From a gamma proteobacterium symbiont of Lucinoma myriamae (lineage in GTDB: Bacteria; Pseudomonadota; Gammaproteobacteria; GRL18), in contig JAHXIM010000468.1 of assembly GCA_025655635.1 (NCBI GenBank), forward strand, positions 1 through 7,194: a stretch of 7,194 nt of DNA, written 5' to 3'. Below, in pieces: positions 1 through 6,838 of the stretch. A program made the position numbers and the translations under genes. The notes below the pieces were generated by a model. The model was not told where the DNA came from. It ran no database searches and saw only the letters and a program-made list of their open reading frames with translations. Within the stretch, counting starts at the first letter, position 1; each line of letters opens with the position of its first letter.

Positions 1-57
1 TCTACCAATGATTATTGGTCACCAGTAGATTACGAAGAGATGCAAAAAGTTGTGTAA
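1..57 (+). CDS. IS3-family transposase OrfB, C-terminal 18 residues (partial)
   Basis: Frame 1 reads STNDYWSPVDYEEMQKVV and stops at TAA 55-57. The SPxxYE/FE motif a few residues before the stop is typical of the C-terminus of IS3-family OrfB, the DDE integrase-like transposase that cuts and joins the element's ends. The catalytic residues lie upstream of the window. The stop codon sits about 25 bases before the element's terminus, the usual arrangement. Whether the rest of the transposase is intact cannot be judged. The subgroup is not assigned. Confidence 0.72.
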   Translation, partial: STNDYWSPVDYEEMQKVV

Positions 58-76
58 TTGAGTGTCCTGAAAAGTG

Positions 77-82
77 TTGACA
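77..82 (+). promoter_or_regulatory. Outward-facing TTGACA (-35-like) in the IS terminus
   Basis: The last six bases of the IS end match the sigma-70 -35 consensus exactly and point into the glycosyltransferase genes. At a 17-base spacing the -10 position (100-105) reads TAGTTC, a poor match to TATAAT, and neighbouring spacings are no better. This is therefore a potential half-promoter rather than a demonstrated one. It is noted because IS termini of this kind can form hybrid promoters when they land beside a suitable -10. Confidence 0.25.
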
Positions 83-610
83 GATCAATATATCGCAGCT
101 AGTTCATTTATCAACACCAGTATTATTAAGTCTTTTGGTGGTTGGGATGAAACAGACAAGTCAACTTGGGAAGATTGGGCCTTTTACAGTAAGCTTGCTT
201 GGAGTGGTTATGAATTTTCTTTAATGCCTACTATTGGATATTTTTATAGAAATACTCCTAATAGTATGTCCAAAACTTATAATAATTTTTTTGGACGTAG
301 AAGAATTATTCGTAATATTCCTAGTCTTTCAAAGTTAGATGCAAATATTGTAATAAGTTTGATGAATAATAAAGAAAAGATTCTTAAAGAAAAAACTGAC
401 CAAGTAAATAAGCAAACCATGCGGATTAAAAAACAAGAAAAAATTATTGAAGAAAATAATAAAATGAGTATTAAACATGAAAATATTAAAAAAGCTCTTT
501 TAGAAATAACTAAATTTTCAATAATTAAAAATCCGATAAAAAAATATAAAGCATATAAATCTATGCTTCAAATCTACCATAACCAAAAGAGGGATAATTA
601 TGAAAAATGA
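83..610 (+). pseudogene. 5'-truncated family-2 glycosyltransferase with C-terminal coiled coil
   Basis: This is the C-terminal ~175 residues of a GT2 (GT-A fold) glycosyltransferase. Seen: a segment reading IAASSFINTSIIKSFGGWDE, then TWEDWAFYSKLAWSGYEF. These correspond to the acceptor-side region and the ED-W motif (the catalytic-base region) of GT2 enzymes, where GGFDE...YEDWEFW is usual. The nucleotide-binding half with its N-terminal strand and DxD metal motif is missing: the frame runs straight into the IS end at 82. The only upstream start in frame is GTG 74, inside the IS terminus and without a clear Shine-Dalgarno, so a product would be an inactive stump. Residues ~95-145 of this reading are rich in K, E, Q, N and I with heptad-like spacing (probable coiled coil). 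Its 3' end overlaps the next start by 11 bases. The missing 5' part may lie beyond the IS. Confidence 0.8.
587..593 (+). promoter_or_regulatory. Strong Shine-Dalgarno (AAGAGGG) before ATG 600
   Basis: The purine block AAGAGGG ends six bases before ATG 600. It is the best ribosome-binding site near the downstream GT2 gene, because the 20 bases before ATG 701 have no comparable motif. It therefore probably drives translation of the 34-codon relic and, through the ATGA overlap, of the 464-residue enzyme. Confidence 0.55.
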
Positions 611-704
611 CTTAATCTCTATTATCATTCCATTTTACAATCATGCTCAATATCTTGAAGAGACTGTGCAAAGTTTACTTGATCAAAGCTACCAAAATAT
701 ATGA
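600..704 (+). pseudogene. 34-codon N-terminal relic of a GT2 glycosyltransferase
   Basis: Translation from ATG 600 gives 34 residues that open MKNDLISIIIPFYNHAQYLE and continue through ETVQSLLDQSYQNI to TGA 702-704. This is the canonical first strand and helix of a GT2 donor-binding domain and matches the N-terminus of the next gene at about 23 of 34 positions with one single-residue gap. It stops just where its neighbour continues with EIIIVNDGSS, so the rest of the gene has been deleted. The start overlaps the previous stop (ATGAAAAATGA) and has a good Shine-Dalgarno. The stop overlaps the next start as ATGA (701-704), so the relic may act as a short leader that delivers ribosomes to the intact gene. 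It cannot be catalytic itself. Confidence 0.75.
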
Positions 705-2095
705 AAAAAGATGATTTAGTTTCTATTATTATTCCTTGCTACAATCAGGCCCAGTATCTTGAAGAAGCAGTAGAAAGCGTAGCTAATCAAACTTATTCAA
801 ATATTGAGATTATTATAGTTAATGATGGTAGCTCAGATAATACTGAAAGAGTAGCTATAGAACTACAAAAAAGGCATCCTGAAAAAATTCATCTTTTAAC
901 GCAAGAAAACAATGGGCTATCTGACGCAAGAAACAGGGGTATAAAAGAAGCTCAAGGTAACTATATTCTACCTTTGGACGCTGATGACAAGATTGATACT
1001 AAAATGATCAGTGAATGCATGGACTTGCTCAAAAAAAATAATGTTGATATTGTTTATACAGACGTTCAGTGTTTTGGATTAAACCAAGATATTCATCTTA
1101 AAAGTACTCAACATATGCTTTATGACAACCCTCCATCTCCATCCTCTCTGTTCCGGTATCAAGTATGGGAAACAACGGGTGGATTTAAAAAAAACATGTC
1201 TGGTGGCTATGAAGACTGGGAGTATTGGGTCAATGTTTTTAGTCATGGTTTTACATTCCACTACTATCATAAAGCACTTTTTTATTATCGGATAAAAAAA
1301 GAAAGCATGTATGTTTCGGTTAAACAAAAATCGGACTATCTTGCTGCCAAGGTCGTAGCCAATAATCAAGAAATGTATACACATGCTAAAGTCGAGAAAG
1401 CTATCGCGACTATCAAGAATTATGAAGTGCTATCTGATTTTTATTTCTACAGTGACAAAATCATTCAGGATGATGAAATGTTTCTCGGGCGTATAGGCGA
1501 AATGTTGAAAAGTGATTTTCATCCTCATCAAGTTATCGAAATTTCAAATCAAAGGATAGGCGTGTTTACGCTTGATACGCAAGAAACCATAGAAGATATT
1601 AATTCACTTTATGAATATATGAATATTGATATTTTATTTCTATATGCACCACTTAGATATGAGATAAAGGGACTCCATGCTTGTCAATTTTCATGGAAAA
1701 ACAATATAGGCCTGGTAAAAGCTGAAGGTTCAATATTTCCGTTTGACCTAAGAACAAAAAAGGAAAAACCCGTTTTACAAACAACCGCATGTAAACGTCT
1801 ACAAGATTATACAGATTACCTTCAAGATGATCTGGAAAAGAGAAGGGAATGGTTAAAACATCTTAATAAGATGCTTGATAAAGATGAACAATTCAAACTA
1901 CTAGAAGAGAAAGATGCAATTATTAAAGAACGTGGAAACCTTTATGATGTACTGAAACAGAAAGATGAAGAATTAAAAAGACGGCAGCGCCTTATCACAG
2001 AGAAAGACGCTATCATTTATGAAATGACAAATAGATGGAAGTATCTGGATGGTATTGTGACGTTATTGCAGAAGCTATGGAGAAAAATAACATGA
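701..2095 (+). CDS. Family-2 glycosyltransferase with C-terminal coiled coil
   Basis: A 464-residue inverting GT-A enzyme, expected to move a sugar from an activated donor to a growing surface glycan at the cytoplasmic face of the inner membrane. Residues 1-~215 form the GT2 domain: LVSIIIPCYNQAQYLEEAV at 6-24, NDGSSDNT at 41-48, ENNGLSDARNRG at 69-80, the metal-binding DAD at 93-95 (PLDADD), and GGYEDWEYW at 168-176, whose E/D supplies the likely catalytic base. Residues ~216-365 match no domain I can name. Residues ~368-445 are charged and helical (LEKRREWLKHLNKMLDKDEQ, LEEKDAIIKE) and should form a coiled coil, followed by a short W/K-rich tail. ATG 701 was chosen because it gives the full GT2 N-terminus. 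It lacks its own Shine-Dalgarno and is probably coupled to the relic upstream. Its stop overlaps the next gene's ATG. Donor and acceptor sugars cannot be predicted. Confidence 0.88.
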   Translation: MKKDDLVSIIIPCYNQAQYLEEAVESVANQTYSNIEIIIVNDGSSDNTERVAIELQKRHPEKIHLLTQENNGLSDARNRGIKEAQGNYILPLDADDKIDTKMISECMDLLKKNNVDIVYTDVQCFGLNQDIHLKSTQHMLYDNPPSPSSLFRYQVWETTGGFKKNMSGGYEDWEYWVNVFSHGFTFHYYHKALFYYRIKKESMYVSVKQKSDYLAAKVVANNQEMYTHAKVEKAIATIKNYEVLSDFYFYSDKIIQDDEMFLGRIGEMLKSDFHPHQVIEISNQRIGVFTLDTQETIEDINSLYEYMNIDILFLYAPLRYEIKGLHACQFSWKNNIGLVKAEGSIFPFDLRTKKEKPVLQTTACKRLQDYTDYLQDDLEKRREWLKHLNKMLDKDEQFKLLEEKDAIIKERGNLYDVLKQKDEELKRRQRLITEKDAIIYEMTNRWKYLDGIVTLLQKLWRKIT

Positions 2096-4356
2096 ATAAT
2101 ATTCTTGTTTTTTCTCCAACACCGTCTCATCCGCAAAGTGCGGGTAATCGTGTGCGTATTTATAACCTTGCAAAGCATTTGCAACAAATGGGAAATAATA
2201 TCCATTTTGTCTATTTCACGCAAGAAGGTTTGGATGCAGAACAAGAAAGTCAAATGTCAGATGAATGGGATTCTTTGAGCGTCATAAAAAAAGAAATAGA
2301 TTATAAGTCGTCGACACCATCTCATTATTTAATTGATGACTGGTATCAAGAAAACATTGGCCCCATTGTTGTAAAAAAATGTAAAGAATTTCACATTGAT
2401 ATTGTCTTAATGAATTATATTTTTCAGTCAAAATTATTAGAGTGTATACCAAACAATATTGTAAAAATAATTGATACCCATGACCGTTTTTCTGATCGGC
2501 ATAAAATGCTTCAGAAGAATGGTGTTGAACCTGACTTTTTTTATACAGTGAAAGATGAAGAAGCTAAAGCTTTTGAACGTGCGGATATTATATTGGCAAT
2601 ACAAGATAACGAAGCTGATTTTTTTCGAACATTAACAGATAAAAGGGTTGAAGTTGTTGGCCATATAGAAAAAAAACGTTTTCTTGATAAAAAATATTTT
2701 TCATTAAAAAAAATTGGTTTTATCGGTAGCAGAAATAGTACGAATCTACACTCTATTTCAAAGTTTATTGATAAGTTTACTGATTATATTGATGCGAAAA
2801 AATTAAATATACAGCTATTGATAGCCGGTTCAATATGTACAAAAATAGAATCAAGGCATAGAGCAATTAAATTGTTGGGATTTGTAGATGAGCTAGAAGG
2901 CTTTTATAGATCTGTTGATTTGATCATTAACCCATTGATCTTAGGAACCGGACTAAAGATAAAGTCTATTGAAGCGTTGTCCTATGGTGTTCCTATTGTA
3001 TCAACAGATATAGGATTTGAGGGCATTTCAAGCAGTTCTCCTTTTCATATGGCTGAAAATATCGATGACTTAATACAATGCATAGATGAGATTTATACCG
3101 ATTCCGGAACTTTGAAAAATCTTGCCGCAACAAGTAAGATGATTTTTGATGAAAGTAGTGGAAATTTGGATGAGACATTAAAAAATACCTTCAAAACCAA
3201 AAAGGATTTACCAAATGTATTGTTTATAACACACATCAATTTTTGGGAGAGAGATTTAGGTAGTCGCATGCGTTTGTACCACCTCTTAAACTATTTAAAA
3301 GCATATGTGAATGTTATTATTGTTTACACTGAAAAAAAGCGTGAACACGATAAAAAAAAATTACAAAAAATTGGTTATGAGGGACAAGTTGTCTTTCTTG
3401 ATGAGGTGAAGTTTTCAGCTATTGACAAAGAAAAGATTAATGGGTTTTTAATAAAACACTCTGTGTTGCGAAATATTTATAATGCATCTTTATATAGTAA
3501 ATTTCAAACATTTATCAATCAACATAAATTTGATAGTGTTGTTATAGAATATATACAGTTTTCTTATTTTTTACCATTATTTGAAGAGGCTAATTGCTTC
3601 TTAGATACTCATGATATCATGAATATACGAAATAAAGTCTTTAAAGAAAACAATCAAAAACACTGGATTGACATTTCGGAGGATGAAGAATTTTTTATCT
3701 TTAAAGAATTTGATAAAGTCATGTGTATTCAGAAAAATGAGCATGAGTATCTTTTGAGACATGGACTTAACTCAATGCTGGTTCCGTATTCATTTGCAAC
3801 TGTGAAGACAAATAAACTAAACGATATAAATAGTTTAGTCTTTATCGGGGGGAATAATTTGGCTAATGCTACGGCAATAAATTGGTTTATTGACAATGTA
3901 TGGCCTCTTTTTAGCCAAAGCGGCTTAACTCTAGAAGTGTATGGGACTGTGTCCCAAGCAGTTTTAGGTAATTATTATGAGCTGCAAAAAAATAATATAT
4001 ATCTTAAAGGTAAAATAGATGACCTTCGTTTACTCTATAGTGAGAGGAGTAATATATTTATTAACCCTGTTCAGCTTGGCGGAGGTCTTAAAATCAAGAA
4101 TGTTGAAGCATTGGCTAATGGATTGCCGTTAATCACAACTTCTGAAGGCGCTAATGGATTGGAAGATGGTATCAATAGTGCGTACTTATTAGCTAATACA
4201 ATTGATGAGTGGATAGATGCTATAATTGCATTGATAATTTCGAAGGTTTTAAGAAAAAATCTTTCAGAGAATGCATTGCAATATGCACAAAATAACTTTA
4301 GTGAAAAAGCATGCTATGCTGAGCTTATAGAAAATTTATTAAAAGGGAATAAATGA
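2092..4356 (+). CDS. Tandem double GT4-like (GT-B) glycosyltransferase
   Basis: A 754-residue protein made of two homologous GT-B glycosyltransferases of the GT4 type. Start: ATG 2092, with GGAG at 2079-2082 and an ATGA overlap with the previous stop; an in-frame ATG at 2035 lies inside the upstream gene and is unlikely. Half 1 (~1-365) has SAGNRVRIYNL at 16-26, DTHD at 128-131, FIGSRNSTN and, at 280-296, NPLILGTGLKIKSIEAL followed by GVPIVST. Half 2 (~374-754) repeats the order: DLGSRMRLYHL at 388-398, DTHD at 505-508, FIGGNNLAN and NPVQLGGGLKIKNVEAL at 658-674 followed by GLPLITT. The G-x-G-x-K-x-K...EAL segment is the nucleotide-sugar phosphate-binding end of the C-terminal Rossmann domain in GT4 enzymes, and both copies keep it, so both sites may be active. 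No signal peptide or obvious membrane span is seen. It probably adds two sugars in sequence. Substrates are unknown. Confidence 0.85.
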   Translation: MNNILVFSPTPSHPQSAGNRVRIYNLAKHLQQMGNNIHFVYFTQEGLDAEQESQMSDEWDSLSVIKKEIDYKSSTPSHYLIDDWYQENIGPIVVKKCKEFHIDIVLMNYIFQSKLLECIPNNIVKIIDTHDRFSDRHKMLQKNGVEPDFFYTVKDEEAKAFERADIILAIQDNEADFFRTLTDKRVEVVGHIEKKRFLDKKYFSLKKIGFIGSRNSTNLHSISKFIDKFTDYIDAKKLNIQLLIAGSICTKIESRHRAIKLLGFVDELEGFYRSVDLIINPLILGTGLKIKSIEALSYGVPIVSTDIGFEGISSSSPFHMAENIDDLIQCIDEIYTDSGTLKNLAATSKMIFDESSGNLDETLKNTFKTKKDLPNVLFITHINFWERDLGSRMRLYHLLNYLKAYVNVIIVYTEKKREHDKKKLQKIGYEGQVVFLDEVKFSAIDKEKINGFLIKHSVLRNIYNASLYSKFQTFINQHKFDSVVIEYIQFSYFLPLFEEANCFLDTHDIMNIRNKVFKENNQKHWIDISEDEEFFIFKEFDKVMCIQKNEHEYLLRHGLNSMLVPYSFATVKTNKLNDINSLVFIGGNNLANATAINWFIDNVWPLFSQSGLTLEVYGTVSQAVLGNYYELQKNNIYLKGKIDDLRLLYSERSNIFINPVQLGGGLKIKNVEALANGLPLITTSEGANGLEDGINSAYLLANTIDEWIDAIIALIISKVLRKNLSENALQYAQNNFSEKACYAELIENLLKGNK

Positions 4357-5711
4357 GTATTGATAAAATCATTATTACAGGTGATATGTTGAGACCATCC
4401 GTTGATGGTAGTGGGCCTAATCAAAAACCCAATATTGACTGGATATATCATCTATTAAAGTTTCCTTTAGTTCAGAGCACTTCAACCCAAATAGAAGTAC
4501 TTAACTGGGGATACAATAGAGGTGCTTTTGATAGTAAAAAAATTTATGCTTTAAATAATCATAAAAGTATGCCAGATGATTGGATTGAACTTTATAATAG
4601 TGACAAGTTTTCAGCGGAATCTTTAAAATATATTAAAGAGTATTTTGATAATGCATTTGTCATTGGTTTTGAATTACCTGAAATACTTATGAAAATGTTT
4701 GTTGAACTTAATATTAATTATATTGATATTATCATTCATCCAGTGCGTTATCTTGATGACATATTTTTCGGCATGCGAACAAATAATAATAAGATATTCC
4801 AAAAAATCAAATCATATCAGCTTCATTCTCAAGTTTTTTCTATTTATGCTGGTCTTCATACTGCTTCGATTAGTAGAATGTCAAAAAAAATTCGTTTGCA
4901 AAAAGGATCGGCACTGTTTACCGGACAGGTAGAGGTCGATAAATCCTTGATTAAAGATGGAAAGATACTTTCTTTACTGGATTTCAAAAATGAATTTTCT
5001 GAGGTAGCTCAGCGTTATAAGAAGGTATATTTTAAAAAACATCCTTATGCTGAAAGCAGCCATAAAGTTGATTCCTTTCTTCGAAGCTTTAAAAATGTTG
5101 AGTTTGTAGATGAAAACTTCTACTATCTCCTCGGACAGGAAGAGATCGAAGCTGTTTATAGCATCAGTTCAAGTACTGTCCTGGAAGCAAAATATTGGGG
5201 AAAAGAATCCACATATTTTTATAAAAGCCCTTTTAACTTGCAGCATGAAGCTGATTTTGACAGCACGGTTTATATTCCTGTTTATGAACAGTTTCTTTTA
5301 CCTGCTTTTTGGTCTGATATTCTTTCTAGCGTAGTGGAAACTAAGAAAATGCCTCAGTTTGAACTGCCGGTAAAACCTAATAGAATACGTAATTCATTAC
5401 AGAGTTATTGGGGGTATAATTTTCTAGATGTTGATGTTATGTTGAAAAATGCTGAGAGTATAAATAACCTGTCGATAAATTGTGATACAGATATGTCAGT
5501 TACATCTATACTGGAATATTTAAAACCTGAAATTAGAAAGAAAAGAAAAGAACTTGAAGGTAATGATCGTGTCTTGTTACATAGCACAAATAAAACTTCA
5601 TCATTTCAAAGATTTAAAAAATTATCTTGGATAGGAATAAAGCAACGCATAAAATATCTTCCCTATGTCGGACCAGGCTTATTGTACATAAAGCATAAAA
5701 TACTAAAATAG
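4353..5711 (+). CDS. KpsC/GT99-like transferase, probable CMP-Kdo-type (paralogue 1)
   Basis: A 452-residue protein, paralogous to the next gene. Motifs seen: GFELPE at 105-110, HPVRYLDDIFF at 129-139, GQVEVD at 191-196, KKHPY at 228-232, SISSSTVLEA at 270-279, FWSDIL at 319-324 and YWGYN at 352-356. The order GQVExD...HP...SSS...EA...GK is that of the KpsC / WbbB-type β-Kdo transferases, where the HP and Ser motifs help bind the CMP-sugar. By inference it transfers Kdo or a related ulosonic acid to a surface glycan. Residues ~360-452 form an extension absent from the paralogue, ending in a basic, aromatic stretch (RFKKLSWIGIKQRIKYLPYV) that could dock on the membrane. ATG 4353 overlaps the previous stop as ATGA, with AAGGG five bases upstream. 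Alternatives are a CMP-sialic- or CMP-legionaminic-type transferase, or another capsule-synthesis superfamily member. I am fairly sure of the superfamily and less sure of the sugar. Confidence 0.6.
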   Translation: MSIDKIIITGDMLRPSVDGSGPNQKPNIDWIYHLLKFPLVQSTSTQIEVLNWGYNRGAFDSKKIYALNNHKSMPDDWIELYNSDKFSAESLKYIKEYFDNAFVIGFELPEILMKMFVELNINYIDIIIHPVRYLDDIFFGMRTNNNKIFQKIKSYQLHSQVFSIYAGLHTASISRMSKKIRLQKGSALFTGQVEVDKSLIKDGKILSLLDFKNEFSEVAQRYKKVYFKKHPYAESSHKVDSFLRSFKNVEFVDENFYYLLGQEEIEAVYSISSSTVLEAKYWGKESTYFYKSPFNLQHEADFDSTVYIPVYEQFLLPAFWSDILSSVVETKKMPQFELPVKPNRIRNSLQSYWGYNFLDVDVMLKNAESINNLSINCDTDMSVTSILEYLKPEIRKKRKELEGNDRVLLHSTNKTSSFQRFKKLSWIGIKQRIKYLPYVGPGLLYIKHKILK

Positions 5712-5722
5712 GATATGTGAAA

Positions 5723-6700
5723 ATGCAAGAGAGAATTTTAATTATCGCGGAGGTCTGTGGCGGTGAAAAAGAAACACATTTGACATGGCTTTTTCATTTG
5801 CTCCAAATCCAATTAAAAAGTTGTTTGGATGATGTGGATATTATTTATGGGTCTTTTGATAAAGTTTCTTTGCATGGATTAGGCCTTATTATAGGTTTTG
5901 AATTTTCTGCTAAAGAAAAAGTTGAAATTGAGAAAAACAAAATAAACTATTTAGATCTGCGCATACACCCTGTCCGTTTTATGGACGATGTCTTTTTCTC
6001 TTTTGATACCAATTCAGATGCAATTTGGACTAAACTTCAACAATACAAAGTCGATGACAGGTTGTGTCGGTTACAGGCTAGTATGGTTAAGGCAACAGTT
6101 GTCAAAATAAAAAAAGATCATATTGTAGTTCCTAATAGTCTGTTATTGATAGGGCAAACAGAAGCTGATATGGTGGTATTTGACGGGGAAAAATATCTTT
6201 CACTGTTAGATCGTATTGATGAGATCAAAAAAATTGCTGCTGATTATGAACATGTCTATTTTAAAGCGCATCCTTATGCTAAAAACAACCGTTATATTCT
6301 GCGCGAACTTCGTAAGGAACTTGGTGAAGTACAAAGCACGCATGATAACATTTACCATCTGCTGGCCAATGATGGCATAAGGCACGTTGCTGCGCTAAAT
6401 TCAAGTGTGCTGTATGAAGCATTATATTTTAATAAAGAAACGACCTTTCTCTTCAAACCAACTTTCACTGATAAGCAGATTTCCATTTATGGAGATTATT
6501 TCAATGGAGATTTTTGGAGTGATATACTTTCTCCTGTTTTTTTGACGATTCCTTCATCTTTGGCGTTGCCATTCCAGGCCAGTCGACTTCGTAAAGCAGT
6601 TAACGATTTTTGGGGATATAATGAAATTGCTGATGAAATCGTTCTTATGGACATCATTAAAAGCAGGGTTAAGCGTCTGTTGTCACGCTATATTAGATGA
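5723..6700 (+). CDS. KpsC/GT99-like transferase, probable CMP-Kdo-type (paralogue 2)
   Basis: A 325-residue protein sharing the full motif series of its upstream neighbour: GFEF at 58-61, HPVRFMDDVFF at 82-92, GQTEAD at 144-149, KAHPY at 181-185, LNSSVLYEA at 225-233, FWSDIL at 264-269 and FWGYN at 296-300. It lacks ~45 residues of the paralogue's N-terminal region and all of its C-terminal extension, ending soon after in a basic helix (IIKSRVKRLLSRYIR) that may touch the membrane. ATG 5723 is preferred over GTG 5717 because AGGA at 5710-5713 is nine bases from the ATG but only three from the GTG. The gap to the previous gene is 11 bases, so they are cotranscribed. By inference it adds a second Kdo-like residue or uses a different acceptor from its sister. 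Base composition looks slightly richer in G+C than upstream, by eye only. No further glycosyltransferase gene follows in the window. Confidence 0.6.
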   Translation: MQERILIIAEVCGGEKETHLTWLFHLLQIQLKSCLDDVDIIYGSFDKVSLHGLGLIIGFEFSAKEKVEIEKNKINYLDLRIHPVRFMDDVFFSFDTNSDAIWTKLQQYKVDDRLCRLQASMVKATVVKIKKDHIVVPNSLLLIGQTEADMVVFDGEKYLSLLDRIDEIKKIAADYEHVYFKAHPYAKNNRYILRELRKELGEVQSTHDNIYHLLANDGIRHVAALNSSVLYEALYFNKETTFLFKPTFTDKQISIYGDYFNGDFWSDILSPVFLTIPSSLALPFQASRLRKAVNDFWGYNEIADEIVLMDIIKSRVKRLLSRYIR

Positions 6701-6838
6701 AAATTGCTTTTGCTCTGTCTTAATTTGATAGTAAAATAATGTGGCTCTTCTCCGCTCTGATGAGTGAGAAAAGATGCTAATACTCACGAAACCTGTTGAA
6801 ATATAAAGCTTCTGACAGTTTTATAAGCAATAGGTAAT
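6701..6838. other. Short intergenic stretch at the operon's end
   Basis: These 138 bases hold no credible gene. There is no GC-rich hairpin with a T-run after the stop at 6698-6700, so no intrinsic terminator for the operon is evident. A weak GTGAG...CTCAC pairing around 6763-6790 is too short and too far apart to call. The second part, from about GGCTCTTC at 6743, probably belongs to the ISL3-type element that follows. Confidence 0.5.

Larger units (their letters stand above)
1..82 (+). mobile_element. Right end of an IS3-family insertion sequence
   Basis: The window opens inside an insertion sequence. Bases 1-57 encode the end of a transposase; 60-82 (GAGTGTCCTG...TTGACA) have the form of an IS3-family terminal inverted repeat, which ends in CA. 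On the other strand the terminus would read TGTCAACACTTTTCAGGACA. The boundary is placed at 82 because the reading frame of the interrupted glycosyltransferase begins there in sense. The left end lies outside the window, so the full element, its other inverted repeat and any 3-4 bp target duplication (it would begin GAT or GATC at 83) cannot be seen. The terminus carries an exact TTGACA -35-type hexamer at 77-82. Confidence 0.75.

Noticed and set aside
1079..1384. Reverse-strand open frames inside the GT2 and other genes (also 2017-2253, 2993-3178, 5405-5587, 6784-7008)
   Set aside because: They lie opposite well-supported genes or the transposase fragment, have low-complexity or unfamiliar products and no ribosome-binding site, so they are chance frames.
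2035..2091. Alternative upstream start for the tandem GT4 gene at ATG 2035
   Set aside because: It would overlap the coding end of the GT2 gene by 61 bases, adds 19 residues unlike a GT N-terminus, and ATG 2092 has a Shine-Dalgarno, an ATGA junction and the expected hydrophobic first strand.
3352..3360. A9 tract in the GT4 fusion gene, with A8 tracts at 1031-1038, 1187-1194, 2669-2676, 2706-2713 and 4883-4890, as phase-variation switches
   Set aside because: Such runs are common in all genes here, as expected from Lys/Asn-rich AT-rich coding sequence. All frames are intact and no run is long enough to stand out.
4699..4932. Hydrophobic open frame on the + strand within the first KpsC/GT99-like gene (and a similar one at 5110-5334)
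   Set aside because: Hydrophobicity comes from reading an AT-rich gene in another frame. The overlapping frame has strong motif support.
5717..5722. GTG 5717 as start of the last transferase gene
   Set aside because: The AGGA site is only three bases away, too close. ATG 5723 has a normal nine-base spacing and costs just two residues.
6763..6790. GTGAG...CTCAC as an operon terminator
   Set aside because: It is a five-base stem with a long loop, has no following T-run, and probably lies inside the IS remnant.
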